This document shows positions 44,724-52,890 of a stretch of DNA of 64,000 bases, piece after piece (position 1 is the stretch's first letter; every line of letters starts with the position of its first letter). Position numbers and translations under genes: made by a program. Under the pieces are notes generated by a model. The model was not told the origin of the DNA, did not search any database, and saw only the letters and a program-made list of their open reading frames with translations. The DNA comes from CAYUYV01 sp964474635 (GTDB taxonomy: Bacteria; Pseudomonadota; Alphaproteobacteria; JAJFIK01). The stretch is taken from the NCBI GenBank assembly GCA_964474635.1, contig CAYYTT010000002.1:50893-114892 (forward strand), read 5' to 3'.

Positions 44724-45601
44724 GCGGTTCGGTTCCATTCCTGGGTTCCGGTGCGGCCCTCGCGGCGCCGGATGCCCTCGTCATCCCGGCCCGAAGCGGC
44801 TTCGTGCGTCTCGCGTTTCAGCGTGAGCCCTTGCGCGTCCTGTGGGCCGTCCGGGCCGACGGCGTGCTGTGCGGTCTAACCTATCGTCTCGACCAGGATG
44901 TCTGGGCCTGGCACCGACATCCCCGGGCCGGAAAGGTTCGCGATATCGCCGTCATTCCGGCCGCGGATGGCAAGACCGATGAAGTCTGGCTCGTTGTGGA
45001 GCGAACGATCGCGGGCATGGTGCGCCGCATGGTGGAGGTCATGGCCTGTGATCCGGAGGGCCCGGCTGGGACGGACCCGAGCGATTGCGTATTTCTGGAT
45101 TCCTCCCTCACCTATGAGGGCGATCCGGCCACGACCTTTTCAGGCCTCGGGCATTTGGAAGGGGAGGCGGTCGAGGTGCTGGCGGATGGTTTGGCGCGCG
45201 GGCCCTACACCGTGTCCGGCGGCCAGATCGTGCTGGAGGCGCCGGCGGCGAAAGTCCATGTGGGGCTGGCGTTCCGTGCGCTTCTTGAGGCGCGCCCTCT
45301 GCCGCGCCCGGCCCGCGACGGCGTGGCATCGGCCCGCGCGCGGGCGATCACCGATGTCCGGGTCGACATGCGCGAGAGTATCGGCGGGCGTGCCGGGCGG
45401 ACGGACGATGCGACCGATCCCCTGCTCGACCGGCGGGTTACGGACCGGTTCGACGCGCCGCCGGCACCCTTTACCGGAACCGTATCGATCAGTGTCGATC
45501 AGGTTTGGGACACGGACGGGCGGATCGTGATCCTCACGGATCAACCCTATCCCATGACCATCGAGGCCATCACCGTTGCAAGTTCCCAGCCCGGCCGTTG
45601 A
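44720..45601 (+). CDS. Tail nozzle protein, C-terminal third as a separate ORF
   Basis: 293 residues from the GTG at 44720, which overlaps the preceding stop; an in-frame ATG at 44693 is the alternative. After about 25 novel residues the family sequence resumes at VRLAFQREPLRVLWAVRADGVLCGLTY, followed by DEVWLVVERTIAGMVRR and SSLTYEGDPATTFSGLGHLEGE. This continues the chain that stops at 44303. The coupled start suggests that the piece is made, giving a two-chain nozzle. Alternatively the gene has been disrupted. Confidence 0.82.
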   Translation: MSGSVPFLGSGAALAAPDALVIPARSGFVRLAFQREPLRVLWAVRADGVLCGLTYRLDQDVWAWHRHPRAGKVRDIAVIPAADGKTDEVWLVVERTIAGMVRRMVEVMACDPEGPAGTDPSDCVFLDSSLTYEGDPATTFSGLGHLEGEAVEVLADGLARGPYTVSGGQIVLEAPAAKVHVGLAFRALLEARPLPRPARDGVASARARAITDVRVDMRESIGGRAGRTDDATDPLLDRRVTDRFDAPPAPFTGTVSISVDQVWDTDGRIVILTDQPYPMTIEAITVASSQPGR

Positions 45602-45647
45602 CGGGCAGACGGTGCCCCAGCGTCGGTGCGCAATGACGAGGTGACCC

Positions 45648-46127
45648 ATGTGCGAACCCACATCCCTTTTAACGGCTGCGCTCACGGCGGCCCAAACGGC
45701 GCGTCCGCTCATCGGTGCGGTCTCACGCGATGCCGATGCCCGGGCCCGGGCGCGCCAGGCCGAGGTCGCTGCACGCAATGCCCGCTCCGACGGGGCGGCG
45801 GCGGAGGAGCGGACGAGGCGGAGGGCCCGCGCCCGTCTGGGCCGCTTGGCCAACCGCCAATCGGCGAGCGGCACCCGGGCGTCGCAAGGCTCCAATCTCG
45901 ATGCCGCCGCGGCACTTGCGGAAGATCTTGAGGCGGAAAGCCTTGCGACGCGGACCCGGTTTGAGCGTCAGGCCGGCCAATTGACCGATCAGGCGGGGCG
46001 CCTGCGTGCACAGGGGCGCGCAGGCCTCGTGCAGGCGGGCCTTGGCGCGGCGACAAACCTTTTGTCGCGGGGGCAGGGCGCGGTATCTGAAGGGGGTGCG
46101 TCACCGTTTTCCGTACCAAGAGTTTAA
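45648..46127 (+). CDS. Internal virion protein (T7 gp14-like), short
   Basis: 159 residues. The start MCEPTSLLTAALTAAQTARP is typical of gp14-like internal virion proteins. The middle is a long, charged Arg/Ala-rich helix (RARARQAEVAARNARSDGAA) of coiled-coil type. In T7 this protein joins gp15 and gp16 to form the ejection channel; neither partner is in the window. The ejection apparatus therefore looks reduced or supplied elsewhere. Confidence 0.7.
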   Translation: MCEPTSLLTAALTAAQTARPLIGAVSRDADARARARQAEVAARNARSDGAAAEERTRRRARARLGRLANRQSASGTRASQGSNLDAAAALAEDLEAESLATRTRFERQAGQLTDQAGRLRAQGRAGLVQAGLGAATNLLSRGQGAVSEGGASPFSVPRV

Positions 46128-46208
46128 AGCGTATCGGGCAGTCCGTGTGGCGCGCCCGACCGACCGTCCAATTTCATTGTCGTTTCCGTTACAAAGGAAG
46201 GTGCGCCC

Positions 46209-48713
46209 ATGGCCGTGCCCGTGCAGAGCCGTGTCCAGTCCTATCAGGGCGACGGCACCACAACGGTTTTCTCCTTCGATTTTTACATTCAGGACGCCGC
46301 AGACCTGTCGGTGATAAAGGTGGCGGTGGACGGCACACCCCAGACGCTTGCAGCGGGTGCGGATTATACCTTGTCCGGCACGGGTCAGGTGTCGGGAGGC
46401 TCGGTCACCCTCGCGGCCGCGCCGCAGACCGGTGAGACCGTGCACCTTGTTGCCGCGACACCGATCAGCTCAGGCCTGACGCTGGAACAGGCCGGCCCGT
46501 TTTCCAGCACCGCCATTGAAGATGGGATCGATCGCCTGACCCGGATCGCCCAGGAAACCGATGCGGGAATGAAGCGCCGCCCGTCCTTCCCCGTGGGCGA
46601 GACGGCCCCGGACTTTCCCGCCGCCGCCACGCGGACCGACCGTTTGCTGGCCTTTTCGCCCGATGGCGATGCATTCCAACTGGGACCAACCGTCACGGAA
46701 CTGACGAGCGCGCTTGTCAGCGAGGACGTGAAGTCCGTGGCGGCCATCACGGCGCAGGTTTCCTCCCTGGCCGCCGTGAACACCGAAATCGCGGCCCTGG
46801 GTGCGCGCGAGGCTGACTTGGGGACCCTGGCGCCCCGTGCGGACGATCTGGCCACCCTGGCCCCGCAAGCCACGGCCATGGGCACACTTGGCGGGGCTGC
46901 GGACGATATTGCGACGCTCGCGGGCTCCGTGAGCGAACTTGCCACCGTGGCCGCACGGGATCCGGACATCGCCACGGTCGCGGCGCGCGACCTGCAGGTG
47001 GCAACAGTCTCGACCAATATCGATCAGGTCATCGCGGCTTCTACGGCCGTGGAACTTGCCTTCGGTGGCACGCCAAGGGATATCGAGGTCTATGATGTGA
47101 GCGGATCGCCCAGTGATCTGATTTTGCCTGTTGTGGTCGATGCGGTGGACAAAATTGCCCTAGGCGTGGCCGAGGCGGAGGGCGATGTGGTGGTCGGCGG
47201 CGCCCTGAGACTGGAAAGTTTTTCGACCGATGTGCCGCTTACGCCGCTTGTCTCCGGTCTCAATGATCAGATCATCGTGGGGCTGACGGAGGACGGGCAG
47301 CTTTACTTTGACATGCACAAGGATGCCGTGGCCCTGGCCCTGTCCAAACAGGGCATTCTCGTGGATATGCCGCCGCGGTCGGATTATCTTTGGGCGGTGG
47401 CCGACGCGGTCTACCGCATTGCCCTTGGGATCACACCGGGCGGCGATGTGACGGTCCCAGGCAGTTTGAATGTGACTGGCGCCATTCGGGTGGGCGGGCG
47501 CAATCTGACGCTTGGCACGCCGCTCAGCCATTACGATTTCATCATCGGGTATGGTCAGTCTCTCTCGGTCGGCTCGACGGACAGCCGGCGGGTGAGCACG
47601 GCGCAGCGCTATGGCGCGCTCATGCCCAATACTGGCCTTGGAGGCGCGACGGAAAATGCCGGCTCCTTTATTGCCCTCGCCGAGAGCACCTCTCGGGAAA
47701 GTCCGTCCTCCGGCACACTCTACGGGTTGGGAGATCTTCTGGACCGGGAGAATGGGCGCGGGTTGCCGGATGTGGGGTTTGCCACGCCGGTCATCTGGAC
47801 CCCTGGACAAAGCGGGACGGACGTGGCGGCGTTAAGCAAGGGGGATGCGTCGGGCCTTTATGACGACGGCATTCTGGGGGGCATGACGGCCCTGCGGGAC
47901 ATCGCGGCCGCGCAACGCAAAACAGCCAAACTCCAGGCCATGACCTGGATCCAAGGAGAACGGGACGCGAAGCTTCTCACGGACCGGAGCACCTATCTGT
48001 CCCGCTTCTTGCAACTGGTGTCGGACTTGAACGCGGATGCCAAGACGGTCCTTGGGCAGAGCGAGGACGTTATCGTCTACAGCTATCAGCTTTCCGGCCT
48101 TAAGACGGGGGGCGATACCGGTGAAGCGGTCGCCCTTGCCCAATGGGACGCTTCCGCCCAATCGAGCAAAGTCGTGCTCGCATTTCCCACCTATGCGGCC
48201 GCGAAACTGGCCGATACGGATGCCTTGCACATGACGGCGGAGGGGTCTTACGTCTTCGGGCTCTACATGGCCCAGGCGATAAAACGAACACGGATCGACG
48301 GCATTCCGTTTCGGCCCCTGTCGCCCCGCGCCCTGCGCCGGTTCGGGGCGGTCATCGTGATCGACCTTCATGTGCCGGTTCCGCCGGTGGTGATCGATCC
48401 GGCCTTTTTTGGAGCGGTGTGGAAGGAGGGTTTCAAGGTTTCGGCCGGAGCCACTCAGTACACGATCAACAGCGTCACTGCGATTTCCGGACATGAACTG
48501 GCCCTGCAACTGGGATCGGACCCGGGCGGCCCCGTGACGGTGCGCTACGGCCTCGACTACACGAATGCGGCGCTTGACGGCACCAATTCGGGTTTTGCCG
48601 GTGCCCTGGGCGGAACGGTTCGGGACAGCGCGGCCTTACCCCACGACATCCCCGGAATCTCCGACCCGGTGCACAACTGGCTGATCCATTTTGAACAGGA
48701 CACCCCACAATGA
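46209..48713 (+). CDS. Tail fibre with SGNH/sialate O-acetylesterase-like domain
   Basis: 834 residues. The N-terminal attachment domain (1-95) carries VQSYQGDGTTTVFSFDFYIQ. A repeated helical shaft (about 150-280) has LGAREADLGTLAPRADDLATL and similar units. A SASA-type SGNH hydrolase domain (about 440-690) has nucleophile S451 in GYGQSLS, WIQGERD, and D671/H674 in DALHMTAEGSYVFG. A beta-rich C-terminal part follows. It probably removes acetyl groups from a surface polysaccharide receptor. The end overlaps the next gene by 4 bp. Confidence 0.85.
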   Translation: MAVPVQSRVQSYQGDGTTTVFSFDFYIQDAADLSVIKVAVDGTPQTLAAGADYTLSGTGQVSGGSVTLAAAPQTGETVHLVAATPISSGLTLEQAGPFSSTAIEDGIDRLTRIAQETDAGMKRRPSFPVGETAPDFPAAATRTDRLLAFSPDGDAFQLGPTVTELTSALVSEDVKSVAAITAQVSSLAAVNTEIAALGAREADLGTLAPRADDLATLAPQATAMGTLGGAADDIATLAGSVSELATVAARDPDIATVAARDLQVATVSTNIDQVIAASTAVELAFGGTPRDIEVYDVSGSPSDLILPVVVDAVDKIALGVAEAEGDVVVGGALRLESFSTDVPLTPLVSGLNDQIIVGLTEDGQLYFDMHKDAVALALSKQGILVDMPPRSDYLWAVADAVYRIALGITPGGDVTVPGSLNVTGAIRVGGRNLTLGTPLSHYDFIIGYGQSLSVGSTDSRRVSTAQRYGALMPNTGLGGATENAGSFIALAESTSRESPSSGTLYGLGDLLDRENGRGLPDVGFATPVIWTPGQSGTDVAALSKGDASGLYDDGILGGMTALRDIAAAQRKTAKLQAMTWIQGERDAKLLTDRSTYLSRFLQLVSDLNADAKTVLGQSEDVIVYSYQLSGLKTGGDTGEAVALAQWDASAQSSKVVLAFPTYAAAKLADTDALHMTAEGSYVFGLYMAQAIKRTRIDGIPFRPLSPRALRRFGAVIVIDLHVPVPPVVIDPAFFGAVWKEGFKVSAGATQYTINSVTAISGHELALQLGSDPGGPVTVRYGLDYTNAALDGTNSGFAGALGGTVRDSAALPHDIPGISDPVHNWLIHFEQDTPQ

Positions 48714-49456
48714 GCGCGATCATTCGGCTAAACACGGAATTTACCAACGCCAATCTTCCCGGCGTCAATGAGGCCATTACCTTTGGAGCCCTTGTCGGGG
48801 AAACCGGCGCGGCGGGATCCTATCTGCTAGGGGCGGACGTGGCCAATTGGCGTAATGATTACTCCGCCAGCGGAAGCAACGACCTCACCGAGGATCCCTC
48901 CGTCCCCTCCCTGTTTGAAGGCTATGCCACGTTGTCCGGTTATGACAACAGCGCCGATACGGGCATCGCCCTTCAAACGGAGATGACCCTCGCGGCCGTC
49001 TTCCGCGTTCCCGATGTAACCAGCGGACAAAGCCGGGGCGTGCTGGGCGGCATTTCCACGGGCACGAGTGCGGACCGGTTCGGCATCTGGGTGGCGACCA
49101 ACGACGTGACCGTCGGCAACCAGGCCAATGCCACCGCGACCGTGGATGGCCTCACCGCCAATCTCTGGGTCTGCGTTGTGGCGCGGCGCGGCGCGGGGGG
49201 CGATCGCAATATCATCAGTTTCCGCAGTACCCAGGACAGCGGCGAACTGAGCGCGTCCGATGCGTTCACGGGCAGCAAAACGGTGCATGTGGGCAATTCG
49301 GACCTGCGCGTCGCCGGTTGGGACAATCCGGTCGATATTGCCGAGGCCCATGTCTACACAACTGCCCTGAGTGGCAGTGAGATGGCGGCCCTGTACGGAC
49401 GGATGCGCACCCGGTGCGCCCGCCGGGGCATTACGATCCCGGCGCTCTCCACATGA
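48710..49456 (+). CDS. Concanavalin/LamG-like tail protein
   Basis: 248 residues with a jelly-roll pattern: TLAAVFRVPDVTSGQSRGVLGGI, RFGIWVATNDVTVGNQ, LWVCVVARRG and the typical end DIAEAHVYTTALSGSEMAALYGRM. LamG-like domains bind sugars, so with the esterase fibre it may recognise the host surface. It overlaps the fibre by 4 bp and the next ORF by an ATGA junction. Confidence 0.75.
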   Translation: MSAIIRLNTEFTNANLPGVNEAITFGALVGETGAAGSYLLGADVANWRNDYSASGSNDLTEDPSVPSLFEGYATLSGYDNSADTGIALQTEMTLAAVFRVPDVTSGQSRGVLGGISTGTSADRFGIWVATNDVTVGNQANATATVDGLTANLWVCVVARRGAGGDRNIISFRSTQDSGELSASDAFTGSKTVHVGNSDLRVAGWDNPVDIAEAHVYTTALSGSEMAALYGRMRTRCARRGITIPALST

Positions 49457-49674
49457 GGAGTATGGCGCTGATGGTCATGGCCCTCGGGCTTTCGTCCTGC
49501 GGCGCGCCCCCGGTGCCGCCAGTGCCCCCAGTGCCGCCAGCGCTCGGCGAGGAGGTTCCGGCGCCCAGGGCCTGGTTGGCCTATTGCATGACCCATCCGC
49601 GGGAGGCCCTGTGCCGCCGCGCCTGTTCGGTGAGGCCGAGACCATGGTGTCCCCGGAAGATCTTGAGCGAGTGA
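49453..49674 (+). pseudogene. Lipoprotein-type N-terminus of a C93 peptidase, out of frame with its body
   Basis: 73 residues. A lipobox-like LGLSSC at about 11-16, a PPVPPVPPVPP spacer, then AWLAYCMTHPREALC, which matches the W-x-x-[YF]-C start of bacterial transglutaminase-like (C93) peptidases. After that the frame leaves the family and ends. The continuation is in the -1 frame at about 49615, joining the ORF at 49644. The gene is thus frameshifted by mutation or sequencing error, or uses a programmed shift. A Pro-rich Rz1-type spanin is the alternative. Confidence 0.6.
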
Positions 49675-50036
49675 ACCGCGAGGTCAACGATCTGGTTCGT
49701 TATCAGCCCGACGCCATCACCTATCGGCGGCCCGATGTCTGGATGCGCCCGAGCGGCCTTGTGGGTGATTGCGAGGACTACGCGCTTGAAAAATGGGCCC
49801 GCCTTGCGGCGCACGGTGTGCCTGCGGAGCACTTGCGCCTCGTGCTCTGCTGGACATTGGACGGCGCGTATCACTGCGTTCTGACGGCCCGCACCGCCGG
49901 CGGTCTGTGGTTCGTGCTCGACAACCGCCATGACCGCATCCTGCCCTGGGCCTGGGCAAGCCGGCGGTATTGCTGGGACCGGGCTTTCGATTGGGACAGC
50001 GGCGCTTGGCGCCGGCTCGTTCCGCCCACGGCCTGA
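49644..50036 (+). CDS. Transglutaminase-like cysteine peptidase (C93/BTLCP), phage-borne
   Basis: 130 residues from the ATG at 49644, although the frame is open upstream (from 49371) and the homologous part begins just before it. The catalytic triad is visible: C43 in VGDCEDYAL, H77 in AYHCVL and D93 in LDNR. LERVNREVNDLVRY precedes it, as in PF06035. In phages of this type such enzymes may process wall peptides or tail parts. Its secretion signal lies in another frame (49453-49674). Confidence 0.85.
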   Translation: MVSPEDLERVNREVNDLVRYQPDAITYRRPDVWMRPSGLVGDCEDYALEKWARLAAHGVPAEHLRLVLCWTLDGAYHCVLTARTAGGLWFVLDNRHDRILPWAWASRRYCWDRAFDWDSGAWRRLVPPTA

Positions 50037-50065
50037 TTTTCAGGCCATGACCGAGGAGACCATCC

Positions 50066-50362
50066 ATGAAGAACTGGATTTTGCCCTTCGTGCTGCGCTT
50101 CCTGGAGGATGCCCTTTGGGACAATCTCGACGATCTGATGGATCGCGGGCGGGCAAGGGGGCTGCAGATCATCCAAGACCGGATGATCCGCAAGCAGTCG
50201 CAGATTGACGCCGGACAGGCTGGCTGGCTCGCGCCCATCGAAATCGCGGTGATGCAGCGCTATCTCGACACCAAAATGACCGACCAGGAATGGCAGTCGT
50301 TTCAGGATTTCCTGTTCGGCACGGGTACGGCGCTGGCCACGGGCATGATTGAAAACGCCTGA
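50066..50362 (+). CDS. Last gene of the phage cassette, unknown function
   Basis: 98 residues, helical, no membrane segment. MKNWILPFVLRFLEDALWDNLDDLMD is followed by EIAVMQRYLDTKMTDQEWQSFQDFLFGTG. A good ribosome site (GAGGAGACC) precedes it. No family recognised. It ends at a hairpin shared with the converging antiporter gene, which marks the right edge of the cassette. Confidence 0.65.
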   Translation: MKNWILPFVLRFLEDALWDNLDDLMDRGRARGLQIIQDRMIRKQSQIDAGQAGWLAPIEIAVMQRYLDTKMTDQEWQSFQDFLFGTGTALATGMIENA

Positions 50363-50388
50363 GCGCGTGAAAGTCCGTACGCGTCAGG
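50358..50388. terminator. Hairpin between convergent phage and nhaC genes
   Basis: CCTGA(g)CGCG pairs with CGCGTCAGG with one bulge and a 12-base loop. It spans both stop codons. No long T-run, so efficiency is uncertain. Confidence 0.45.
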
Positions 50389-52348
50389 TTGCTTCGGGTC
50401 CTCTGATCGGGCCGGCGTGCGCGGCCGTGCCGGCCTCTTCCACTGGCGATGAGAGATAATAGAAGGCGCCCGCGGTGACCCCGGCCGAAAGGGGGAGGGC
50501 GAGCCACCAGGGCGCGCCCAAACCCACCGGCAGAAGGCCAAAGACAATCGTCGCGGCCCCGCCCAGCAGGGCGTAAGGCAACTGGGTGCGCACATGCTCC
50601 ACGTGGTCGCATCCCGCGGCGAGGGATGACATCACGGTGGTGTCCGAGATCGGCGAACAGTGGTCGCCCCACACCGCCCCGCCAAGCACGGAGGCGAGCG
50701 TGGCGGAAAAGATCGCGCTGGCCACCGGGTCGCCCGCCACCATATCCGTACCCGTCAGCGCCCAGGCCAGGGGCATCACGAGCGGCGTCATGATGCCCAT
50801 CACCCCCCAACTCGTTCCCGTCGTGAAGGCCATGCCGGCCGACAGCACGAACACCGTGATGGGCAAAAGCCAGCGGGGCAGGGCATCGCCGAGCAGCGTG
50901 ATCAGATAATCGTCCGTCTGCACCCGCTCGTTCACTTCCGCCAGGCTCCAGGCCAGGGTCAGCACCACGACCGGCAACACCATGGATTTGGCGCCCTCAA
51001 GCCAGGCTTCCATGCTGCCCTCCAGGGTCTGACCGCTGAAGAAGTGCCCCAGAACCGCGGCGGACAGGGCGCCCCCCAGAGACGCCCACATCATGGCCGT
51101 GAACGGATTGCCGGCCCCCAGGATCGCGCGCAGGCTTTCCGCCTCGGGCTCCGCCGCGAGGCCGGTCGCGATAATCCCCAAAAAGGTGCCCGCCACCAGG
51201 ATCACGAGCGGCACCAGCGCCGCGAGAAGCGGGGCGCCCGCATCCGGGGCCGCATCGCTCGGTTCGGCGGCCACGGCGCCGACACGCGTCTGGACGCCGT
51301 CCCGGCGCGCCTTGCGTTCGGCCGTCAGCATGGGACCGAAATCACGGCCACTCAAGGCGACGAGCCACACGAGCCCGATGGCGATCAGCGGATAGAAACC
51401 GTAAGGCAGGCTGTCAAGGAAGAGGCTGTATCCATTGGCCTCCAGACCATCGATCTCCTTTACTCCCTCCTGAATGACACTGACCATGAAGCCGATCCAG
51501 GTCGTCACGATGGCGATGATGGACACGGGCGCCGCAGTCGAGTCGACGATATAGGCGAGCTTTTCGCGGGACACGCGCAGCCGGTCCGTGATCGGGCGCA
51601 TGGTGTTGCCGCCCACCAGGGCGTTGGCGTAGTCATCGATAAAAATGAGGAGCCCGAGGCTGCCGCTGGCGGTCTGTCCGCCGCGCGGACTGTGGGCGAG
51701 AGCGGCAATACGCCGCGCCACCGCGCCCATGGAGCCGTTCGCACTGAGGATGCCAATCATGCCGCCGATCATCACCGTGAAAATCACGATGGCCACATGG
51801 TCCGGATTGGTCAGGGCGGTGAGGGCATAGACCGGCAGAATATCGAGAAAGCCGTAAGCGAGGCCCAAAGCGCCGACGCCATAGGCGAGCGCCGCGCCGA
51901 GCCAGATGCCCAGGACCAGTGCGGGCACGACCTGACGCACCAGGATCACGCAGACGATGGCAAGGACGGCCGGCAGGATCGAGACCCAACCCGGCGCGGT
52001 CGTGGCCGTCGCGGCTGCGAGCTGTTCGCCGCCGGCGCCGCGCAGCACCAGTTCGACCGGGCCCTGATCGACCACGACATCCTTAAAGATCAGCTTTTCG
52101 CCCTCGCGTGTGCCCGTCACGGGCGCCCGGGCCCCTTCAAGGCGGAAGGGCCCCGCGGCTCGCGCGCCTTCAAGGCCGCTCGCCTCGATATCCACGGGCA
52201 CGCCCCCAAGGATCAGCGCCGGGACGGCGAGCGTCACACGGGGCGGCTCGGGCGTGTCTTGCGCCTTCGCGGGCGAGATCTGCGAAACCGCGCCGATCAG
52301 TCCAAAAATGACAAAAAAACCGAAAATCCGGCGCGCGATGCATCCCAT
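50384..52348 (-). CDS. NhaC-family Na+/H+ antiporter with N-terminal periplasmic domain
   Basis: 654 residues. A signal peptide (1-30) is followed by a beta-rich domain of about 80 residues (RVTLAVPALILGGVPVDIEASG) and then about 11-12 membrane segments with NhaC motifs: GNTMRPITDRLRVSREKLAYIVDSTAAPV, FTTGTSWGVMGIM, and the conserved GAVWGDHCSPISDTTVMSSLAAGC. Likely exchanges sodium for protons or transports an organic substrate of this superfamily. The extra soluble domain precedes the first transport helix. Start ATG 52346-52348 with GAGGAG upstream. Confidence 0.9.
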   Translation of the reverse strand: MGCIARRIFGFFVIFGLIGAVSQISPAKAQDTPEPPRVTLAVPALILGGVPVDIEASGLEGARAAGPFRLEGARAPVTGTREGEKLIFKDVVVDQGPVELVLRGAGGEQLAAATATTAPGWVSILPAVLAIVCVILVRQVVPALVLGIWLGAALAYGVGALGLAYGFLDILPVYALTALTNPDHVAIVIFTVMIGGMIGILSANGSMGAVARRIAALAHSPRGGQTASGSLGLLIFIDDYANALVGGNTMRPITDRLRVSREKLAYIVDSTAAPVSIIAIVTTWIGFMVSVIQEGVKEIDGLEANGYSLFLDSLPYGFYPLIAIGLVWLVALSGRDFGPMLTAERKARRDGVQTRVGAVAAEPSDAAPDAGAPLLAALVPLVILVAGTFLGIIATGLAAEPEAESLRAILGAGNPFTAMMWASLGGALSAAVLGHFFSGQTLEGSMEAWLEGAKSMVLPVVVLTLAWSLAEVNERVQTDDYLITLLGDALPRWLLPITVFVLSAGMAFTTGTSWGVMGIMTPLVMPLAWALTGTDMVAGDPVASAIFSATLASVLGGAVWGDHCSPISDTTVMSSLAAGCDHVEHVRTQLPYALLGGAATIVFGLLPVGLGAPWWLALPLSAGVTAGAFYYLSSPVEEAGTAAHAGPIRGPEAT

Positions 52349-52455
52349 GACCCGACTCCTCGCAACAATTGTGTCCGCACAAGCTTAACCATGGTTATGC
52401 GCATGCGCGATGGGCGCGCGCCGGCCCACGGTCCGGCGCCCTCGTCGGCCCGTTG

Positions 52456-52485
52456 GTGTGCCGGTTGGGAGTGTGCCGGTTGGGG
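52456..52485. repeat. 15-bp tandem direct repeat
   Basis: GTGTGCCGGTTGGGA at 52456-52470 is followed by GTGTGCCGGTTGGGG at 52471-52485, in the 156-bp gap between the antiporter and the small gene that starts at 52843. Confidence 0.85.
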
Positions 52486-52504
52486 GTGTGGGCGTGTGGG
52501 GGTC

Positions 52505-52843
52505 TTAATCGGCGGCGCTCCGCGGACGGTGTGGTGCCTTTCGCCGTTGGCCCTGCGGATCTCGCACGGCTTTGTCGGACGCCGGCTGATCCGCGGATGC
52601 CCTCCCGGTGCCTGCGGCCACGGCCTTTTCATCGGCCTGGGGCGGGGCAGGGACGACATCGGGCCGCGCCTTCGCACCGGGCAGTTCCTCGTCCAGGGAG
52701 GCGATAGCCATGCGCAAGAGCCACTGGGTCAGGTTGAGTTCTTGTGTCTTTGCTTCCTGACACAAGAACTCAAGGCAATTGCGCATGCCGATTAGGGTGT
52801 CCTGCCGGGTATGGGGCGCTCCGGTGTGCCGGGTCACCGTCAT
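52505..52843 (-). CDS. Small conserved-looking protein, function unknown
   Basis: 112 residues with AAGAGGACC upstream of the ATG. The N-terminal half is helical and looks structured (IGMRNCLEFLCQEAKTQELN and LTQWLLRMAIASLDEELP). The C-terminal half is a disordered Ala/Pro/Arg-rich tail. It lies 48 bp downstream of the isochorismatase-like gene in the same orientation and may be the last member of that operon. Confidence 0.6.
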   Translation of the reverse strand: MTVTRHTGAPHTRQDTLIGMRNCLEFLCQEAKTQELNLTQWLLRMAIASLDEELPGAKARPDVVPAPPQADEKAVAAGTGRASADQPASDKAVRDPQGQRRKAPHRPRSAAD

Positions 52844-52890
52844 GGGGTCCTCTTGAGTATCAGGGCCCTAGCGTCATGTGGCCGCCGGCA

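Noticed and set aside
49453..49674. Rz1-type spanin lipoprotein
   Set aside because: The Pro-rich lipoprotein leader fits, but AWLAYC and the cysteine spacing match the N-terminus of C93 peptidases, and no Rz-like partner with a membrane helix overlaps it.
35123..50362. Siphovirus-type RcGTA-like gene transfer agent
   Set aside because: The portal, adaptor, nozzle and fibre are of T7/podovirus type; there is no HK97 protease, tail tape measure or major tail tube gene.
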